Shown: positions 7,318-17,447, counted from the stretch's first letter. The stretch: DNA of 64,000 bases from Saccharospirillum alexandrii (GCF_004000275.1 NZ_RCIP01000001.1:1232749-1296748); one strand, 5' to 3'. Made by a program: numbers and translations. Notes: generated by a model not told the origin, from the sequence alone.

Positions 7318-8553
7318 ATGTCCGGCATACTCTCGATGATTCTGGCCGGTGGGGAGGGCACTCGCCTGGCACCACTTACTTCGGTCCGAGCAAAACCGGC
7401 GGTACCGTTCGGCGGCAACTACCGCATCATAGACTTCGTGTTGAACAACTTCGTCAACTCGGACTTGCTGCAAATTTTCGTTCTGACCCAGTTCAAGTCC
7501 CATTCGCTGATGAAACACATGAGCCGGCGCTGGCGCGTGACCGGTCTGACCAACCGGTTCATCGACCCGATACCGGCCCAGATGCAAATGGGCAAGCACT
7601 GGTATCAGGGCACCGCCGATGCCATTTATCAGAACATCGAGCTCATTGAAGGCATGGACCCGGAGGTCGTCTGCGTATTCGGGGGCGATCACATCTACAA
7701 GATGGATGTCCGCCAGATGGTGGAATTTCACCGCAGTTTCGACGACGCCAAGCTTACCGTTGCCGCCATTCCGGTTCACATCAGCCAGGCCGACCAGTTT
7801 GGCATCATCGAAATCGATGAAAACAACAAGATGATTGGCTTTCAGGAAAAGCCGAAAAAAGACCCGAAAACCATTCCCGGCCGACCCGACTACGTGCTGG
7901 CCAGCATGGGCAACTACGTATTCGACGCGCCCACCATGGTGCAGTGCCTGAAAGAAGACGCCGAGAGCTCAGATTCCGTGCACGACTTTGGCCACAACAT
8001 CATTCCCGACCTGTACAAGGCTGGTGTGGTGTACGTCTATGACTTTTCCACCAACGTGATCCGTGGCGAGCTGGAACACACCAGCGGTTACTGGCGGGAT
8101 GTGGGCACGCTCGATTCCCTGTACGAAGCAAACATGGATCTGCTGGCGGTCGAACCCCCCTTCGACCTGTACAACAAACACTGGCCGCTGCGCAGCTACC
8201 ATCCGGCCGTGCCCCCCGCCAAGTTCGTGCACGACGAGGCCAACCGCACTGGCCAGGCGATCAGCTCCATTGTATCCGGCGGCTGTATCATTTCTGGCAG
8301 CATCGTGCACCGCAGTATCCTGGGCTACAACTGCCATGTTCACAGCCACGCTTACGTCGACAATTGCGTAATGATGGGCAACAACGACATCGGTCGCGGT
8401 TGCCGCATTCGCCGCGCCATCATCGACAAGAACGTGAACATTGCTCCGGGCACCGTCATCGGTGAAGACCCCGAGCACGATCGCCAGCGTTTCCACGTGT
8501 CGCCGAACGGCATCGTCACCATTCCAAAAGGAGCCCAGGTTGGCTTCGAATAA
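7318..8553 (+). CDS. glgC: Glucose-1-phosphate adenylyltransferase GlgC
   Basis: 411 residues. It makes ADP-glucose and pyrophosphate from glucose-1-phosphate and ATP, the committed step of bacterial glycogen synthesis. The N-terminal nucleotidyltransferase shows GGEGTRLAPLT with RAKPAVPFGG and the FVLTQFKSHSL segment; GTADAIYQN and FGGDHIYKMD are the substrate and metal sites. The C-terminal left-handed beta-helix runs from about residue 300 (SIVSGGCIISGSIVHRSILG). ATG at 7318 has AAGGGA upstream; an upstream in-frame start at 7198 lacks family support. It overlaps glgA by 14 nt. No branching enzyme, phosphorylase or debranching enzyme lies in the window, so the ADP-glucose may serve glycogen or a glucosyl solute. 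Confidence 0.96.
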   Translation: MSGILSMILAGGEGTRLAPLTSVRAKPAVPFGGNYRIIDFVLNNFVNSDLLQIFVLTQFKSHSLMKHMSRRWRVTGLTNRFIDPIPAQMQMGKHWYQGTADAIYQNIELIEGMDPEVVCVFGGDHIYKMDVRQMVEFHRSFDDAKLTVAAIPVHISQADQFGIIEIDENNKMIGFQEKPKKDPKTIPGRPDYVLASMGNYVFDAPTMVQCLKEDAESSDSVHDFGHNIIPDLYKAGVVYVYDFSTNVIRGELEHTSGYWRDVGTLDSLYEANMDLLAVEPPFDLYNKHWPLRSYHPAVPPAKFVHDEANRTGQAISSIVSGGCIISGSIVHRSILGYNCHVHSHAYVDNCVMMGNNDIGRGCRIRRAIIDKNVNIAPGTVIGEDPEHDRQRFHVSPNGIVTIPKGAQVGFE

Positions 8554-10024
8554 ATCTCCCCTGAAGGTACTGGTCATTGCCTCTGAAGTTGAGGGGTTGG
8601 TAAAAACAGGCGGGCTGGCCGATGTCGCCCGCGCGCTGCCAGCCGAGCTGGTACGCCTCGGGCATGACGTCCGGCTGGTGACGCCAGCCTACGCCAAAAC
8701 CCGGGCCGTCTGGTCGCAGTGGCCGCACCAGAGTCTTTGCGTTCATCTGAATGCGTTTGAGGAAACCTGGCTGGCCACTCGCACTGGCGAGCACCAGGGC
8801 ATACCAACCGTGCAGATCGAGCACAGCGACAGCTTCGACCGCCCGGGTATCTACGACAACGGTGCCACACCCTATGAAGACAATGCCCGGCGCTTTGCCC
8901 TGCTCAGCAAAGGGGCCTTGCAATGGTGCCGCGACAACGACTGGCAACCCGACATTGTGCACGCCAATGACTGGCAGGCTGCCCTGGCCTGCTTTTATCT
9001 GGCCGAGCACTTTCGCTATGAACCCTTCTTTGCCCACAGCCGTTCCGTTCTGACGCTGCACAATGCGGCGTACCAGGGACAGTGCAGCTCCGGCTGGTTA
9101 CGAACGCTGGGCATTCACGAACAGTTTTTCCACCCGGGGGCCTTCGAAGACCACGGCCAGATCAACCTGCTCAAAGGGGGAATTCGGTTTGCCGATGCCA
9201 TCAACGCAGTGAGCCCGGGTTACGCGGCTGAATTGCTCAGTGATCTCGGCAGTCACGGTCTGGGGCCTATCTTTCGCGAACGGGCCGACGCCCTGAGCGG
9301 CATACTCAACGGCTGTGACTACGGCCAATGGTCGCCAGAAACCGACCCGGACATACTGGCACACTTCAGCAGCCCGAACGATGGCGGTAAGGCTCGCTGC
9401 AAAGCGTTGCTGAAACAGGAACTCGAGCTGGCAGAAGGTGAGGCCCCCCTGCTGGTGTCGATCAGCCGGCTGGCTGACCAGAAAGGCTTTAACCTGCTGA
9501 TCCCGGCGCTATGGGAAACGTTGCGTAGTACCGATGCTCAGGTTGCCTTGCTGGGCTCGGGCGATGCGAACCTGGCGGCCCAACTGCACCGGCTGGCGCG
9601 TGAATACCCCACCCGGGTAGCCTTCGTGGAAGGCTACGACAACGCCCTTGCCCATCGGCTCGAGGCCGGTGGTGACGTCTTTCTGATGCCGTCGATTTTC
9701 GAACCGTGTGGCCTGAACCAGATATACAGCTTGCGCTACGCCACGCTGCCACTGGTGCGGGCGGTGGGTGGTCTGAAAGACACTGTCGTCCCGCTGGCCG
9801 ACGATGGCACCAATTCCGGCCAGGCCACCGGGTTCATGTTTGCAGACCCAACACCGGACGCCCTGATCACCGAACTGCATCGCCTGATCCGGGTCTACCA
9901 GGAGCAGCCAGAGGTGTGGCTTGACATGCAACAGACCGCCATGAAGCAGCGTTTTGAATGGGCAACAGCGGCCAAGGACTATGTCAGCCTGTACCGGAAA
10001 CTGCTGAAAGTACCCCGGCACTGA
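8540..10024 (+). CDS. glgA: Glycogen synthase GlgA (TTG start)
   Basis: 494 residues, GT5 family. It transfers glucose from ADP-glucose to the growing alpha-1,4-glucan. The N-terminal KVLVIASEVEGLVKTGGLADV holds the KTGGL ADP-glucose loop. The C-terminal half has SRLADQKGFNLL and the acidic FLMPSIFEPCGLNQIYSLRYATLP segment of the active site. The start is TTG at 8540 with GGAG 9 nt upstream, inside the 3' end of glgC. Reading further upstream would give a tail unlike the family, so the two genes overlap by 14 nt and are probably translationally coupled. Confidence 0.94.
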   Translation: MASNKSPLKVLVIASEVEGLVKTGGLADVARALPAELVRLGHDVRLVTPAYAKTRAVWSQWPHQSLCVHLNAFEETWLATRTGEHQGIPTVQIEHSDSFDRPGIYDNGATPYEDNARRFALLSKGALQWCRDNDWQPDIVHANDWQAALACFYLAEHFRYEPFFAHSRSVLTLHNAAYQGQCSSGWLRTLGIHEQFFHPGAFEDHGQINLLKGGIRFADAINAVSPGYAAELLSDLGSHGLGPIFRERADALSGILNGCDYGQWSPETDPDILAHFSSPNDGGKARCKALLKQELELAEGEAPLLVSISRLADQKGFNLLIPALWETLRSTDAQVALLGSGDANLAAQLHRLAREYPTRVAFVEGYDNALAHRLEAGGDVFLMPSIFEPCGLNQIYSLRYATLPLVRAVGGLKDTVVPLADDGTNSGQATGFMFADPTPDALITELHRLIRVYQEQPEVWLDMQQTAMKQRFEWATAAKDYVSLYRKLLKVPRH

Positions 10025-10029
10025 GGCTT

Positions 10030-10071
10030 GCCCATTCGCAGCCCCGGCACTACCCCTGGCTGCGGATGGGC
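10030..10071. terminator. Hairpin between convergent glgA and MFS genes
   Basis: A 14-bp stem GCCCATTCGCAGCC / GGCTGCGGATGGGC with one G-T pair and a 14-nt loop. It lies just past the glgA stop and overlaps the last codons of the convergent MFS gene. It has only a weak T run on either side, so it could be a bidirectional barrier rather than a classic intrinsic terminator. Confidence 0.45.
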
Positions 10072-11225
10072 TTAAACCCAAAATAGGCCAGCAAGGTGGC
10101 CACCAATGCCATGGCAGCGGCAAACCAATACACAATGCCGGTGCCCTGCCACAGCCAACCGGCTATCAGGTTGCCGCAGATCAGCCCGACGCCCATCCCC
10201 ATCGAAACATACAGGCCCTGCCCAAACCCTTGTCGGCTGGGTGGGAACAGCCGCCCTACCCGGTGAATCGCAACCGAGTGCACCACACCGAACGTCAGGG
10301 CATGCATGCCCTGTATCAGCAATGCCGAGGCGAAGCTTTGCTCCAAATTGGCCAGCAGAACCCAGCGCACGACAGTAATGCCCAGGGCAAAGACGATCAG
10401 CAGTCGCTCGCTAAAGCGTTGAAACCAGCCAGCGATAAACAGAAACACCACAATCTCACAGATAGAACCGAAACTGATCAGAAACCCGATGGTCGTCGCA
10501 CTGAAGCCCCGGTCTTTCAAAAACAGATCAAAAAAGGTGTTATAAGGCGCCAGGCCCAGCTGCCACAGAAACACAACCGCCATTAATACGGCCACTTGCG
10601 GCCAGTCAATATAGGCAGTCTCCAGTCCTTTTGAGGCTTTTCTGTCTTCAGCACGCAATCGGGTCTCTTTCGGAATAAGCCAGGTGGAGGCCCACATCAG
10701 ACCACAGAGCACGGCGCCTATAATGGGTAGAATGGTGACCGGATAGCGGTCCAGCGCTGCACCCAGCGTCCAGACGATGACCACATAACCGGCCGAGCCC
10801 CAGAGACGGATCTGACCATAGCGGGACCGGTCTTTGCCCAGAACGTTTAACGCCACCCCCTCCATCTGCGGCAATACCGCCGACATAAAGACGCCAAAAA
10901 GCCCGAATACCGTCAGGTACCAGAAAAAGTCTCCGCTCTTTAGCGCCAACAGGTAAAAAACCCCCATCAGCACATAGCCAATGCGAATCAGCGGCAGGCG
11001 CTGACCGGTGCGATCACTGATCAGAGTAAACAGAAAAGGGGCGAAAACATTAACACCAAAGACCGTAGCGACAATGACACCAATTTGCTGGGGCGTCAGC
11101 CCTTGCGCAGTAAGGTAACGCGCCAGGTAGGGTGTAAAAACGCCGAACAAGGTGAAATAGGCGGCGTACATCGGCGATAGCCGTCGCGACTTCTGAGCGA
11201 AACTCAGTGTGGTGGTGTCGGTCAT
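10050..11225 (-). CDS. MFS transporter (HcaT/phenylpropionate-permease-like family)
   Basis: 391 residues with about 12 membrane segments. The protein resembles the MFS_1-like group that includes HcaT and nucleoside/LacY-like permeases (N-terminal LSPMYAAYFTLFGVFTPYLARYL with QIGVIVA; the cytoplasmic loop DRTGQRLPLIRIGY is the MFS A-motif). The substrate is unknown. ATG at 11225 with AAGGA upstream is preferred to an upstream in-frame ATG at 11246. It follows tadA on the same strand after a 65-bp gap, so the two may share a transcript. Confidence 0.82.
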   Translation of the reverse strand: MTDTTTLSFAQKSRRLSPMYAAYFTLFGVFTPYLARYLTAQGLTPQQIGVIVATVFGVNVFAPFLFTLISDRTGQRLPLIRIGYVLMGVFYLLALKSGDFFWYLTVFGLFGVFMSAVLPQMEGVALNVLGKDRSRYGQIRLWGSAGYVVIVWTLGAALDRYPVTILPIIGAVLCGLMWASTWLIPKETRLRAEDRKASKGLETAYIDWPQVAVLMAVVFLWQLGLAPYNTFFDLFLKDRGFSATTIGFLISFGSICEIVVFLFIAGWFQRFSERLLIVFALGITVVRWVLLANLEQSFASALLIQGMHALTFGVVHSVAIHRVGRLFPPSRQGFGQGLYVSMGMGVGLICGNLIAGWLWQGTGIVYWFAAAMALVATLLAYFGFKPIRSQG

Positions 11226-11290
11226 AAAATCCTTGTCGGGAAACAAAAACCGGTTAGGGGGTGGCTCGAAGATACAGGGTCAAGCGTAGA

Positions 11291-11812
11291 TCAGGATTCG
11301 GGCTTTGCAGCACCGGACGCCTGTTTCAGCGCCTTCTGACGGGCACGCCGCTCGGCAAAAAAGTCAGACATCAGGGTCGAACATTCGTCGGCAAGAACGC
11401 CACCGGTCACGTCAATACGGTGATTGTAGGGGCCGTTTTGCAACAGATTCAAGTTGGAAACAACAGCGCCACTCTTGGGCTCGACCGCGCCATAAACCAA
11501 CCGTGCTATGCGGCTGTGCACCAGCAAACCGGTGCACATGGTACAGGGTTCAACGGTTACATACAGCGTCGCGCCCGGCAAACGGTAGTTCCCAACCGCA
11601 AGACACGCCTGGCGAATCGCCTGGGTTTCAGCATGAGCGCTCGGATCCAGACTACCGATAGGCGCATTATAACCCGACGCAATGACGCGACCATTCAACA
11701 CCACAACAGCCCCCACAGGTACTTCCCCTTCAGCCGCCGCAAGTCGCGCCTGATCCAGCGCCAGTTGCATCGCGCTTATGTCATCAATGACCGCATTGTG
11801 GTTAGCTATCAA
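11291..11812 (-). CDS. tadA: tRNA-specific adenosine deaminase TadA
   Basis: 173 residues. TadA converts A34 to inosine in the anticodon of tRNA-Arg(ACG). Zinc ligands and catalytic residues are visible: H60-A-E62 and P89-C90-T-M-C93. The start is TTG at 11812 with GGGAG about 8 nt upstream. The first internal ATG (residue 15) would remove the first helix conserved in the family. In related bacteria tadA directly follows guaA; here an antiporter pseudogene and a lipoprotein gene intervene. Confidence 0.92.
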   Translation of the reverse strand: MIANHNAVIDDISAMQLALDQARLAAAEGEVPVGAVVVLNGRVIASGYNAPIGSLDPSAHAETQAIRQACLAVGNYRLPGATLYVTVEPCTMCTGLLVHSRIARLVYGAVEPKSGAVVSNLNLLQNGPYNHRIDVTGGVLADECSTLMSDFFAERRARQKALKQASGAAKPES

Positions 11813-11852
11813 ACGTCCACTCCCGATTACCCTACCCTATTGCCGGGCCAAT

Positions 11853-12305
11853 TCAGATGACAAGAATACCAAATTCCCAGTATAAATAGGGCATTGCCTG
11901 CGCCGGCGTTACTGCGTGAACGCCCGTAATCGTCACATCCGGGAGGTAGGGTGCCCGTAGAATCATTGCCAGCAGGCAAATTAGCAGGCCGTTTTGCATC
12001 AAGTTCGCACTGAAGCAGCGGCGTGCTCCAGATTAGCTCGTCGACCCACCCTATTGGGCACTGCCAGGAAGAAGGCCTGCACCGCAATACCGCCCAGCGC
12101 ATGGCTCACAGCCAATTCAGCATGGCCATACCGGGCCGCCGTGACCGAGAAAACAGAACTGCCGAGCGATGTGGCAGCGCCCAGCAAAACCGGATCGAGC
12201 GGTGGCCGCTCCGATTCGGGTACGATTTGCCATCCTATCAGCCACGTCGGTGAACCAGGTGCCTGCTAGGGCGATAACAGATGCCCACCCGGCCAAAATG
12301 AAGGT
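11853..12305 (-). pseudogene. Decayed sodium:calcium antiporter (CaCA family) remnant
   Basis: Three stretches in three different minus-strand frames line up in order with CaCA-type sodium:calcium antiporters: VIALAGTWFTDVADRMANRT (about 12280-12220), then LGAATSLGSSVFSVTAARYG to RRANLEHAAAS (about 12187-12010), then LLICLLAMIL to PDVTITGVHAVTPAQAMPYL, ending at a stop at 11853. At least two frameshifts separate them and the N-terminal part is missing. No single ORF in the region explains the pattern. Assignment is from memory of family sequence (ADR-ADRTGLGEA and ANLEHAAAS motifs), so a homology search is needed to confirm it. Confidence 0.65.
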
Positions 12306-12553
12306 CACTTCATCTTCGCACCGGATCAGCACCCTTACTCGTGGCAAACGCTGAAGAAAAGCATGCTGCCTGGACCGGCCTTTAACCGGCTGAAATCCAG
12401 TTGCACAAGTAACCACCACGGTCATTGTCATGGCCCGCTCATCAAAAGTGAACAGGGTTCAACGAGCGTTTGACACCCTTAATATTATTGCAGTAACTTT
12501 CGGGTATTAATTAACCAAAACACTGACCATAAGCCATAAAGAGCCGTTTTCAT

Positions 12554-13948
12554 ATGAGACAGTCTCCCTACCTGTTGTGTTTACTTGCCCTCCCCTTATT
12601 AGGCGCTTGCGGAGGCGGTGGTGGGAGCGATGGTGGTGATTCGGACGGGGACACGGCACTGAGCGGTCAGTTTCTCGACAGTGCGGTCCAGGGGGTAAGC
12701 TACGTCACCCCGACCCGATCAGGAAAGACGGATGTGAACGGTACATTCCGATATGAACCCGGTGAGCAAGTAGCCTTTTACCTGGGTGACCTTGCTCTTG
12801 GCGCCCACCCTGGTCAGGCTACACTGACTCCGCTGGAGTTGGCCAGCGCCTATACCAGTGACGACGAACTCGCCCTTAACATAGCCCGCCTGCTTCAAAC
12901 GCTCGATGGTGATAATAATCCAGACAATGGCATTCAACTGATTGAAGAGGCCGCCGACCTTGCGTCGGATCTGGACTTAACGGACGACCTCGCAATTCAA
13001 CAGGAATTAAACGGGCTTGGTCTGACCCTCAAAAGCACCGCTGCGGCCAAAGCTCATCTGGACACTACCCTGGCGACATTGCCCAGCCCGGACCTCGCTT
13101 CCAGCTACGCATTCACAACCTCCGCCAACACCTGCTCTGCTGGCCGTGAATGGACCAGCGCCACCGTTCAGACCCAAACAACAAACGTGGGTGACGGCGT
13201 GCGCTATACCGGACAAATAACCGATCAAGATGGCACTGAATACGCCTTCGATCTGAACGGTGATCACAAAGGTGGCACCGAATCCAACACCTATTATATT
13301 AGCATTGAAGGCGACAACTATAGCGGGCGTATTCGGGTGTATGACGCTGACCCCGACGTCACCTATGTTGCCTGTACCGATCTTATTTACCTGACCGCAA
13401 ATACGGTCACCAACCTGCCCCCGAAAGTCTATCGAAAAAGCCAAGTCACTCAGGGAATCTGCAGAGACAGCATGGATACCTGGTTTCTGTCATTCGAAAT
13501 AACCTCCGAAGATGTCGATGGTTATCTGTCCAAAAAACCAACCTTCCGCTACACAATAGACGGCCAGGCACCAGTCGAACTGATCATGGACGCACCTGAA
13601 TCACTCTGGTATGCCAGCCGGGCTGCACACCGCCGGGATCCGGTTACGATCTCGAACATACCTTGCACCTCAGGTGCCAGCTGGCAATTTCTGGTTGAAG
13701 ACAATGAAGGACAAACATCCACATACGAGTCCAGCGTCAGCGCCCCTTACGACGACGACCAGGATGTGGGCATCGGCACTATTTGCTTTAATGACTACCC
13801 GCGAGAATCCTGTGAAATGCTGACCAATTCGTCATTTACAGAAGGCGGCTCTTGCTCGGTCAACTACCCCAATGCCACCGATGCCGGCGTATTGAGTTCC
13901 TGCACAGATTTAGACGCAGGGTTTACCTGCGGTGCTTGCGCTTATTGA
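12554..13948 (+). CDS. Surface or periplasmic lipoprotein with repeat-like adhesin motif
   Basis: 464 residues. The signal peptide ends in the lipobox LLGAC (Cys19), followed by a Gly/Asp/Ser-rich linker GGGGGSDGGDSDGD typical of lipoproteins reaching out from the outer membrane. Residues 36-100 carry the GQFLDSAVQGVSY / G-TDVNGTFRYEPGEQVAFYLGD / LTPLELA motif seen in many large marine gammaproteobacterial surface proteins. The rest is Cys-rich toward the end (CSV, SCTD, CGAC), suggesting disulfides outside the cytoplasm. No enzymatic motif is seen. A perfect -35 TTGACA lies about 85 nt upstream. The gene is on the strand opposite to guaA and tadA and interrupts an otherwise conserved gene pair, so it may be an insertion. 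Confidence 0.8.
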   Translation: MRQSPYLLCLLALPLLGACGGGGGSDGGDSDGDTALSGQFLDSAVQGVSYVTPTRSGKTDVNGTFRYEPGEQVAFYLGDLALGAHPGQATLTPLELASAYTSDDELALNIARLLQTLDGDNNPDNGIQLIEEAADLASDLDLTDDLAIQQELNGLGLTLKSTAAAKAHLDTTLATLPSPDLASSYAFTTSANTCSAGREWTSATVQTQTTNVGDGVRYTGQITDQDGTEYAFDLNGDHKGGTESNTYYISIEGDNYSGRIRVYDADPDVTYVACTDLIYLTANTVTNLPPKVYRKSQVTQGICRDSMDTWFLSFEITSEDVDGYLSKKPTFRYTIDGQAPVELIMDAPESLWYASRAAHRRDPVTISNIPCTSGASWQFLVEDNEGQTSTYESSVSAPYDDDQDVGIGTICFNDYPRESCEMLTNSSFTEGGSCSVNYPNATDAGVLSSCTDLDAGFTCGACAY

Positions 13949-13982
13949 ACGGGGCACCGCTCTCACTAATGAATGCAGTGGC

Positions 13983-15560
13983 TCATTCCCACTCGATGGT
14001 CGCGGGTGGCTTGCCGGAAATGTCATACACCACACGAGAGACACCGGATATTTCATTGATGATCCGGTTGCTCACCCGCTCCATCATTTCATACGGCAGG
14101 TGCGCCCAGCGGGCGGTCATGAAGTCGATAGTTTCAACGGCGCGTACGGCGATGACCCATTCGTAACGACGACCGTCACCAACGACGCCCACTGACTTAA
14201 CCGGCAGAAACACCGCAAAGGCCTGTGAGGTTTTGTGGTACCAGTCGGCACGGTGCAGCTCTTCGATGAAGATGGCGTCGGCTTCGCGCAGCAGGTCGGC
14301 GTATTCTTTCTTCACTTCGCCGAGAATGCGCACGCCCAGACCCGGGCCCGGGAAGGGGTGGCGGTAGACCATGTCGTAATGCAGGCCGAGTTCGAGACCG
14401 ATTTTACGCACTTCATCCTTGAACAATTCGCGCAGTGGTTCAACCAGTTTCAACGCCATGTCGTCCGGTAAGCCACCCACGTTGTGGTGGGATTTTATCA
14501 CGTGCGCCTTACCGGTTTTTGAAGCAGCCGATTCGATGACGTCCGGGTAGATCGTGCCCTGGGCCAGGAAGGCGACGTCGTGAATTTTTGAGGCTTCTTC
14601 GTCGAACACTTCAATAAACTGGTGACCGATGATCTTGCGTTTCTTTTCCGGGTCGGCTTCGCCGGCCAGGGCGTTCAGGAAACGCTCTTCGGCGTTAACG
14701 CGAATGACTTTAACGCCCATTTCGCGAGCAAAGGTGGCCATGACCTGGTCGCCTTCGCTTTTACGCAACAGACCGTTGTCGACGAATACGCAGGTAAGCT
14801 GTTCACCAATGGCTTTGTGCAGCAAGGCCGCTACGACAGAAGAATCGACCCCGCCGGACAAACCGAGCAACACGTGTTGGCTGCCCACCTGTTCACGCAC
14901 CTTATCGACCAGATCGTCGATGATGTTGGCGGGTGTCCAGAGCGCATCGAGGCCGCACAGGGTGCGCACGAAACGCTCCAGAATGTCCAGGCCTTTCAGG
15001 GTGTGGGTCACTTCAGGGTGGAACTGCACACCGTAGAAGCGACGTTCATCGTCAGCCATACCGGCAATGGGGCAGCTTGGGGTCGAGGCCATCAGCGAGA
15101 AGCCGTCGGGCATGGCACTGACTTTGTCGCCATGGCTCATCCACACATCCAGAAAGTTCCGATCGTTTGAGGTTTTGTCACTCAGACCCTCAAGCAGCCT
15201 TGACGCGGTATCGATCTGGACTTCGGCGTAGCCGAACTCCTGTTCTTTGGAGCCAATCACCGAGCCGCCCAGTTGTTCGGCCATCGTCTGCATGCCATAG
15301 CAAATGCCCAGCACCGGCACACCCAGTTCAAACACAGCCTGGGGCGCGCGCGGAGAATCTTTGGCATGAACCGATTCCGGACCACCGGAGAGGATGATGC
15401 CGTTCGGGTTGAACTGGCGGATTTCATCATCGGTCATGTCGTACGGACGGATTTCGCAATACACCCCAATCTCGCGCACGCGGCGGCCGATCAACTGGGT
15501 GTATTGGGATCCGAAATCGAGAATGAGGATATTCTGGGCATGAATGTCGAGGTGGCTCAT
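13983..15560 (-). CDS. guaA: GMP synthase (glutamine-hydrolysing) GuaA
   Basis: 525 residues, the E. coli length. It converts XMP to GMP with ATP and glutamine. The N-terminal class I amidotransferase domain has [12 protein letters not shown] and the nucleophile in GICYGMQ. The ATP pyrophosphatase domain has the PP-loop [13 protein letters not shown]. The C-terminal dimerisation domain ends in [17 protein letters not shown], the invariant C-terminus. It lies 83 bp downstream of guaB, with a hairpin between them. Confidence 0.98.
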   Translation of the reverse strand: MSHLDIHAQNILILDFGSQYTQLIGRRVREIGVYCEIRPYDMTDDEIRQFNPNGIILSGGPESVHAKDSPRAPQAVFELGVPVLGICYGMQTMAEQLGGSVIGSKEQEFGYAEVQIDTASRLLEGLSDKTSNDRNFLDVWMSHGDKVSAMPDGFSLMASTPSCPIAGMADDERRFYGVQFHPEVTHTLKGLDILERFVRTLCGLDALWTPANIIDDLVDKVREQVGSQHVLLGLSGGVDSSVVAALLHKAIGEQLTCVFVDNGLLRKSEGDQVMATFAREMGVKVIRVNAEERFLNALAGEADPEKKRKIIGHQFIEVFDEEASKIHDVAFLAQGTIYPDVIESAASKTGKAHVIKSHHNVGGLPDDMALKLVEPLRELFKDEVRKIGLELGLHYDMVYRHPFPGPGLGVRILGEVKKEYADLLREADAIFIEELHRADWYHKTSQAFAVFLPVKSVGVVGDGRRYEWVIAVRAVETIDFMTARWAHLPYEMMERVSNRIINEISGVSRVVYDISGKPPATIEWE

Positions 15561-15604
15561 GGCGGGTTCCGGCTGGTTGTTCTGAATGAGGTTTGATACG
15601 TAGT

Positions 15605-15631
15605 AAACAACAAAGCGGCCCGCGGGCCGCT
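15605..15631 (-). terminator. Hairpin between guaB and guaA
   Basis: A perfect 18-nt palindrome (AGCGGCCCGCGGGCCGCT, 15614-15631) followed on the minus strand by TTGTTGTTT, just past the guaB stop. It looks like an intrinsic terminator or attenuator that would lower guaA expression relative to guaB. Confidence 0.6.
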
Positions 15632-15643
15632 CGTGAATCGGGT

Positions 15644-17113
15644 TTAGCTGACCCGGTAGTTCGGCGCTTCTTTGGTGATCTGCACATCATGAACGTGAGA
15701 TTCCTTAATGCCCGCCCCGGTGATCTGCACGAACTCCGGTTTGGTGCGCATCTCTTCGATGGTACGACAGCCGGTATAACCCATGGACGCACGAAGCCCG
15801 CCCATCAGTTGGTGCACAACGGCGTGCAACGGGCCTTTTACGGCGATACGACCCTCAATACCTTCGGGAACCAGTTTCTCTACGCCGCTTTCAACGGTCT
15901 GAAAATAGCGATCACTCGACCCCTGGGTCTGACCCATGGCGCCAATGGACCCCATGCCACGATAGCTCTTATACGCACGGCCCTGGAATAGCTCCACCTC
16001 GCCCGGGGATTCATCGGTACCGGCGAACATGCTGCCGGCCATGATGACCGAGGCACCGGCGACAATGGCCTTGGCCAGGTCACCGGAAAACCGGATACCG
16101 CCATCGGCGATGACCGGAATGCCTTTATCACGCAACACGGCAGACACATTGGCAACCGCAGACACTTGCGGCACACCGACGCCAGCGACGATACGGGTGG
16201 TGCAGATGGAGCCCGGGCCGATGCCCACTTTTACGCCGTCTGCTCCGGCTTCCGCCAGGGCGAGAGCGGCGTCAGCCGTCGCAATGTTGCCGCCGATGAC
16301 ATCAACCTGCGGGTAGTTTTCCTTAACCCAGCGTACGCGGTCGATCACACCCTTTGAGTGACCGTGGGCGGTATCCACCACGATAACATCGACGCCGGCA
16401 CGCACCAGAGCGTCTACCCGGTCTGGTGTTTCCGGACCGGTGCCGACAGCAGCGCCGACGCGCAGGCGGCCATCGGAATCCTTGCAGGCGTTTGGATAGG
16501 CTTCGGCTTTATTGATGTCTTTGACCGTCATCAGTCCACGCAGCTGAAAATCGTCGTCAACAACCAGCACCTTCTCGATACGGTATTCATGCAACAGATC
16601 GCGGACTTCCTGGGGGCTGACCCCTTCTTTAACCGTGACTAACTGGTCGCGGCCGGTCATGACGGTTTCAATGCGGGCATCCAGGTTTTTTTCGAACCGG
16701 ACATCACGGCTGGTAACGATGCCGACCAGATCGTTGCCTTCCATCACCGGAACACCGGAGATGTTGTTCTCCCGGGTCAGCGCCAGCAATTCGCGCACAC
16801 TGGCCGATTTGTCGATGGTGATGGGGTCGCGCACCACGCCGGCTTCGAATTTCTTGGTCAGCCGAACTTGCTGGGCCTGCTGCTCAATGGTCATGGCTTT
16901 GTGGATAATGCCAATGCCACCTTCCTGGGCCATGGCAATGGCCAGGCGCGCTTCGGTGACGGTATCCATTGCAGAGGAGACCAGGGGAATGTTCAGATTG
17001 ATGTTGCGGGTTAACTGAGTTTTAAGCGTAACGTCCTTGGGCAGAACCTCGGAATATCCGGGCACAAGCAAGACGTCGTCAAAGGTTAGGGCGGTTTCGG
17101 CAATACGCAACAT
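15644..17113 (-). CDS. guaB: IMP dehydrogenase GuaB
   Basis: 489 residues. It oxidises IMP to XMP with NAD+, the rate-limiting step to guanine nucleotides. The TIM barrel is interrupted by a pair of CBS domains (about residues 95-205, with [13 protein letters not shown] and [10 protein letters not shown]). The catalytic loop GPGSICTTR holds the active-site Cys, and the flap includes [10 protein letters not shown]. The ATG at 17113 has GGAGGGAAG upstream; an in-frame start at 17158 adds residues absent from the family. It is the first gene of guaB-guaA. Confidence 0.98.
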   Translation of the reverse strand: MLRIAETALTFDDVLLVPGYSEVLPKDVTLKTQLTRNINLNIPLVSSAMDTVTEARLAIAMAQEGGIGIIHKAMTIEQQAQQVRLTKKFEAGVVRDPITIDKSASVRELLALTRENNISGVPVMEGNDLVGIVTSRDVRFEKNLDARIETVMTGRDQLVTVKEGVSPQEVRDLLHEYRIEKVLVVDDDFQLRGLMTVKDINKAEAYPNACKDSDGRLRVGAAVGTGPETPDRVDALVRAGVDVIVVDTAHGHSKGVIDRVRWVKENYPQVDVIGGNIATADAALALAEAGADGVKVGIGPGSICTTRIVAGVGVPQVSAVANVSAVLRDKGIPVIADGGIRFSGDLAKAIVAGASVIMAGSMFAGTDESPGEVELFQGRAYKSYRGMGSIGAMGQTQGSSDRYFQTVESGVEKLVPEGIEGRIAVKGPLHAVVHQLMGGLRASMGYTGCRTIEEMRTKPEFVQITGAGIKESHVHDVQITKEAPNYRVS

Positions 17114-17178
17114 GGTGGACTTCCCTCCGGGGTGTGTGGGAAACGACCTGACTAGCATCAGGTCCGAGTTGCGGCGGC

Positions 17179-17206
17179 ATTATAACCAGTTTTGCCTGCA
17201 AACAAA
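17179..17206 (-). promoter_or_regulatory. Putative sigma70 promoter of guaB
   Basis: The minus strand has -10 TATAAT (17179-17184), a 16-nt spacer and -35 TTTGTT (17201-17206). The start would be about 60 nt upstream of the guaB ATG. A small palindrome TTTGCAGGCAAA sits in the spacer region; PurR-type control is possible but not shown. Confidence 0.5.
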
Positions 17207-17287
17207 GTTTTGTGGTTAAATAACGCGCTTATATACCGTACCTTAATGCGGTCGCGGTAAATGCACCGGGTTCTTTCCGGCCTGTCT

Positions 17288-17447
17288 AGTGGTCCATGCG
17301 TGAAGTTCTGTTATTAAGGAACGACGCCAGGAAGTTCAGAGCGAGGCGGAAAGCCGCCGGAATAGCACCGCTATTTCAAGGTTTGACAACGAAGCTCTGG
17401 GCTTGCTGGCACAGTGAACAGTGACAGAACTTTGCGCATGGACCACT
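17288..17447. repeat. 160-bp element with 24-bp terminal inverted repeats and nested hairpins
   Basis: The left end AGTGGTCCATGCGTGAAGTTCTGT would need four more bases than allowed to be quoted with its partner, so positions are given: 17288-17311 pairs with 17424-17447 with two mismatches. Inside are nested arms: GCCAG near 17326 with CTGGC near 17406, CAGAGC (17337-17342) with GCTCTG (17394-17399), a GGCGG/CCGCC hairpin and an AATAGC/GCTATT hairpin. The whole folds into one long interrupted stem. It lies between the divergent guaB and xseA genes and has no ORF. It is compatible with a MITE-type element or a structured transcript. No target-site duplication is evident. Confidence 0.6.
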
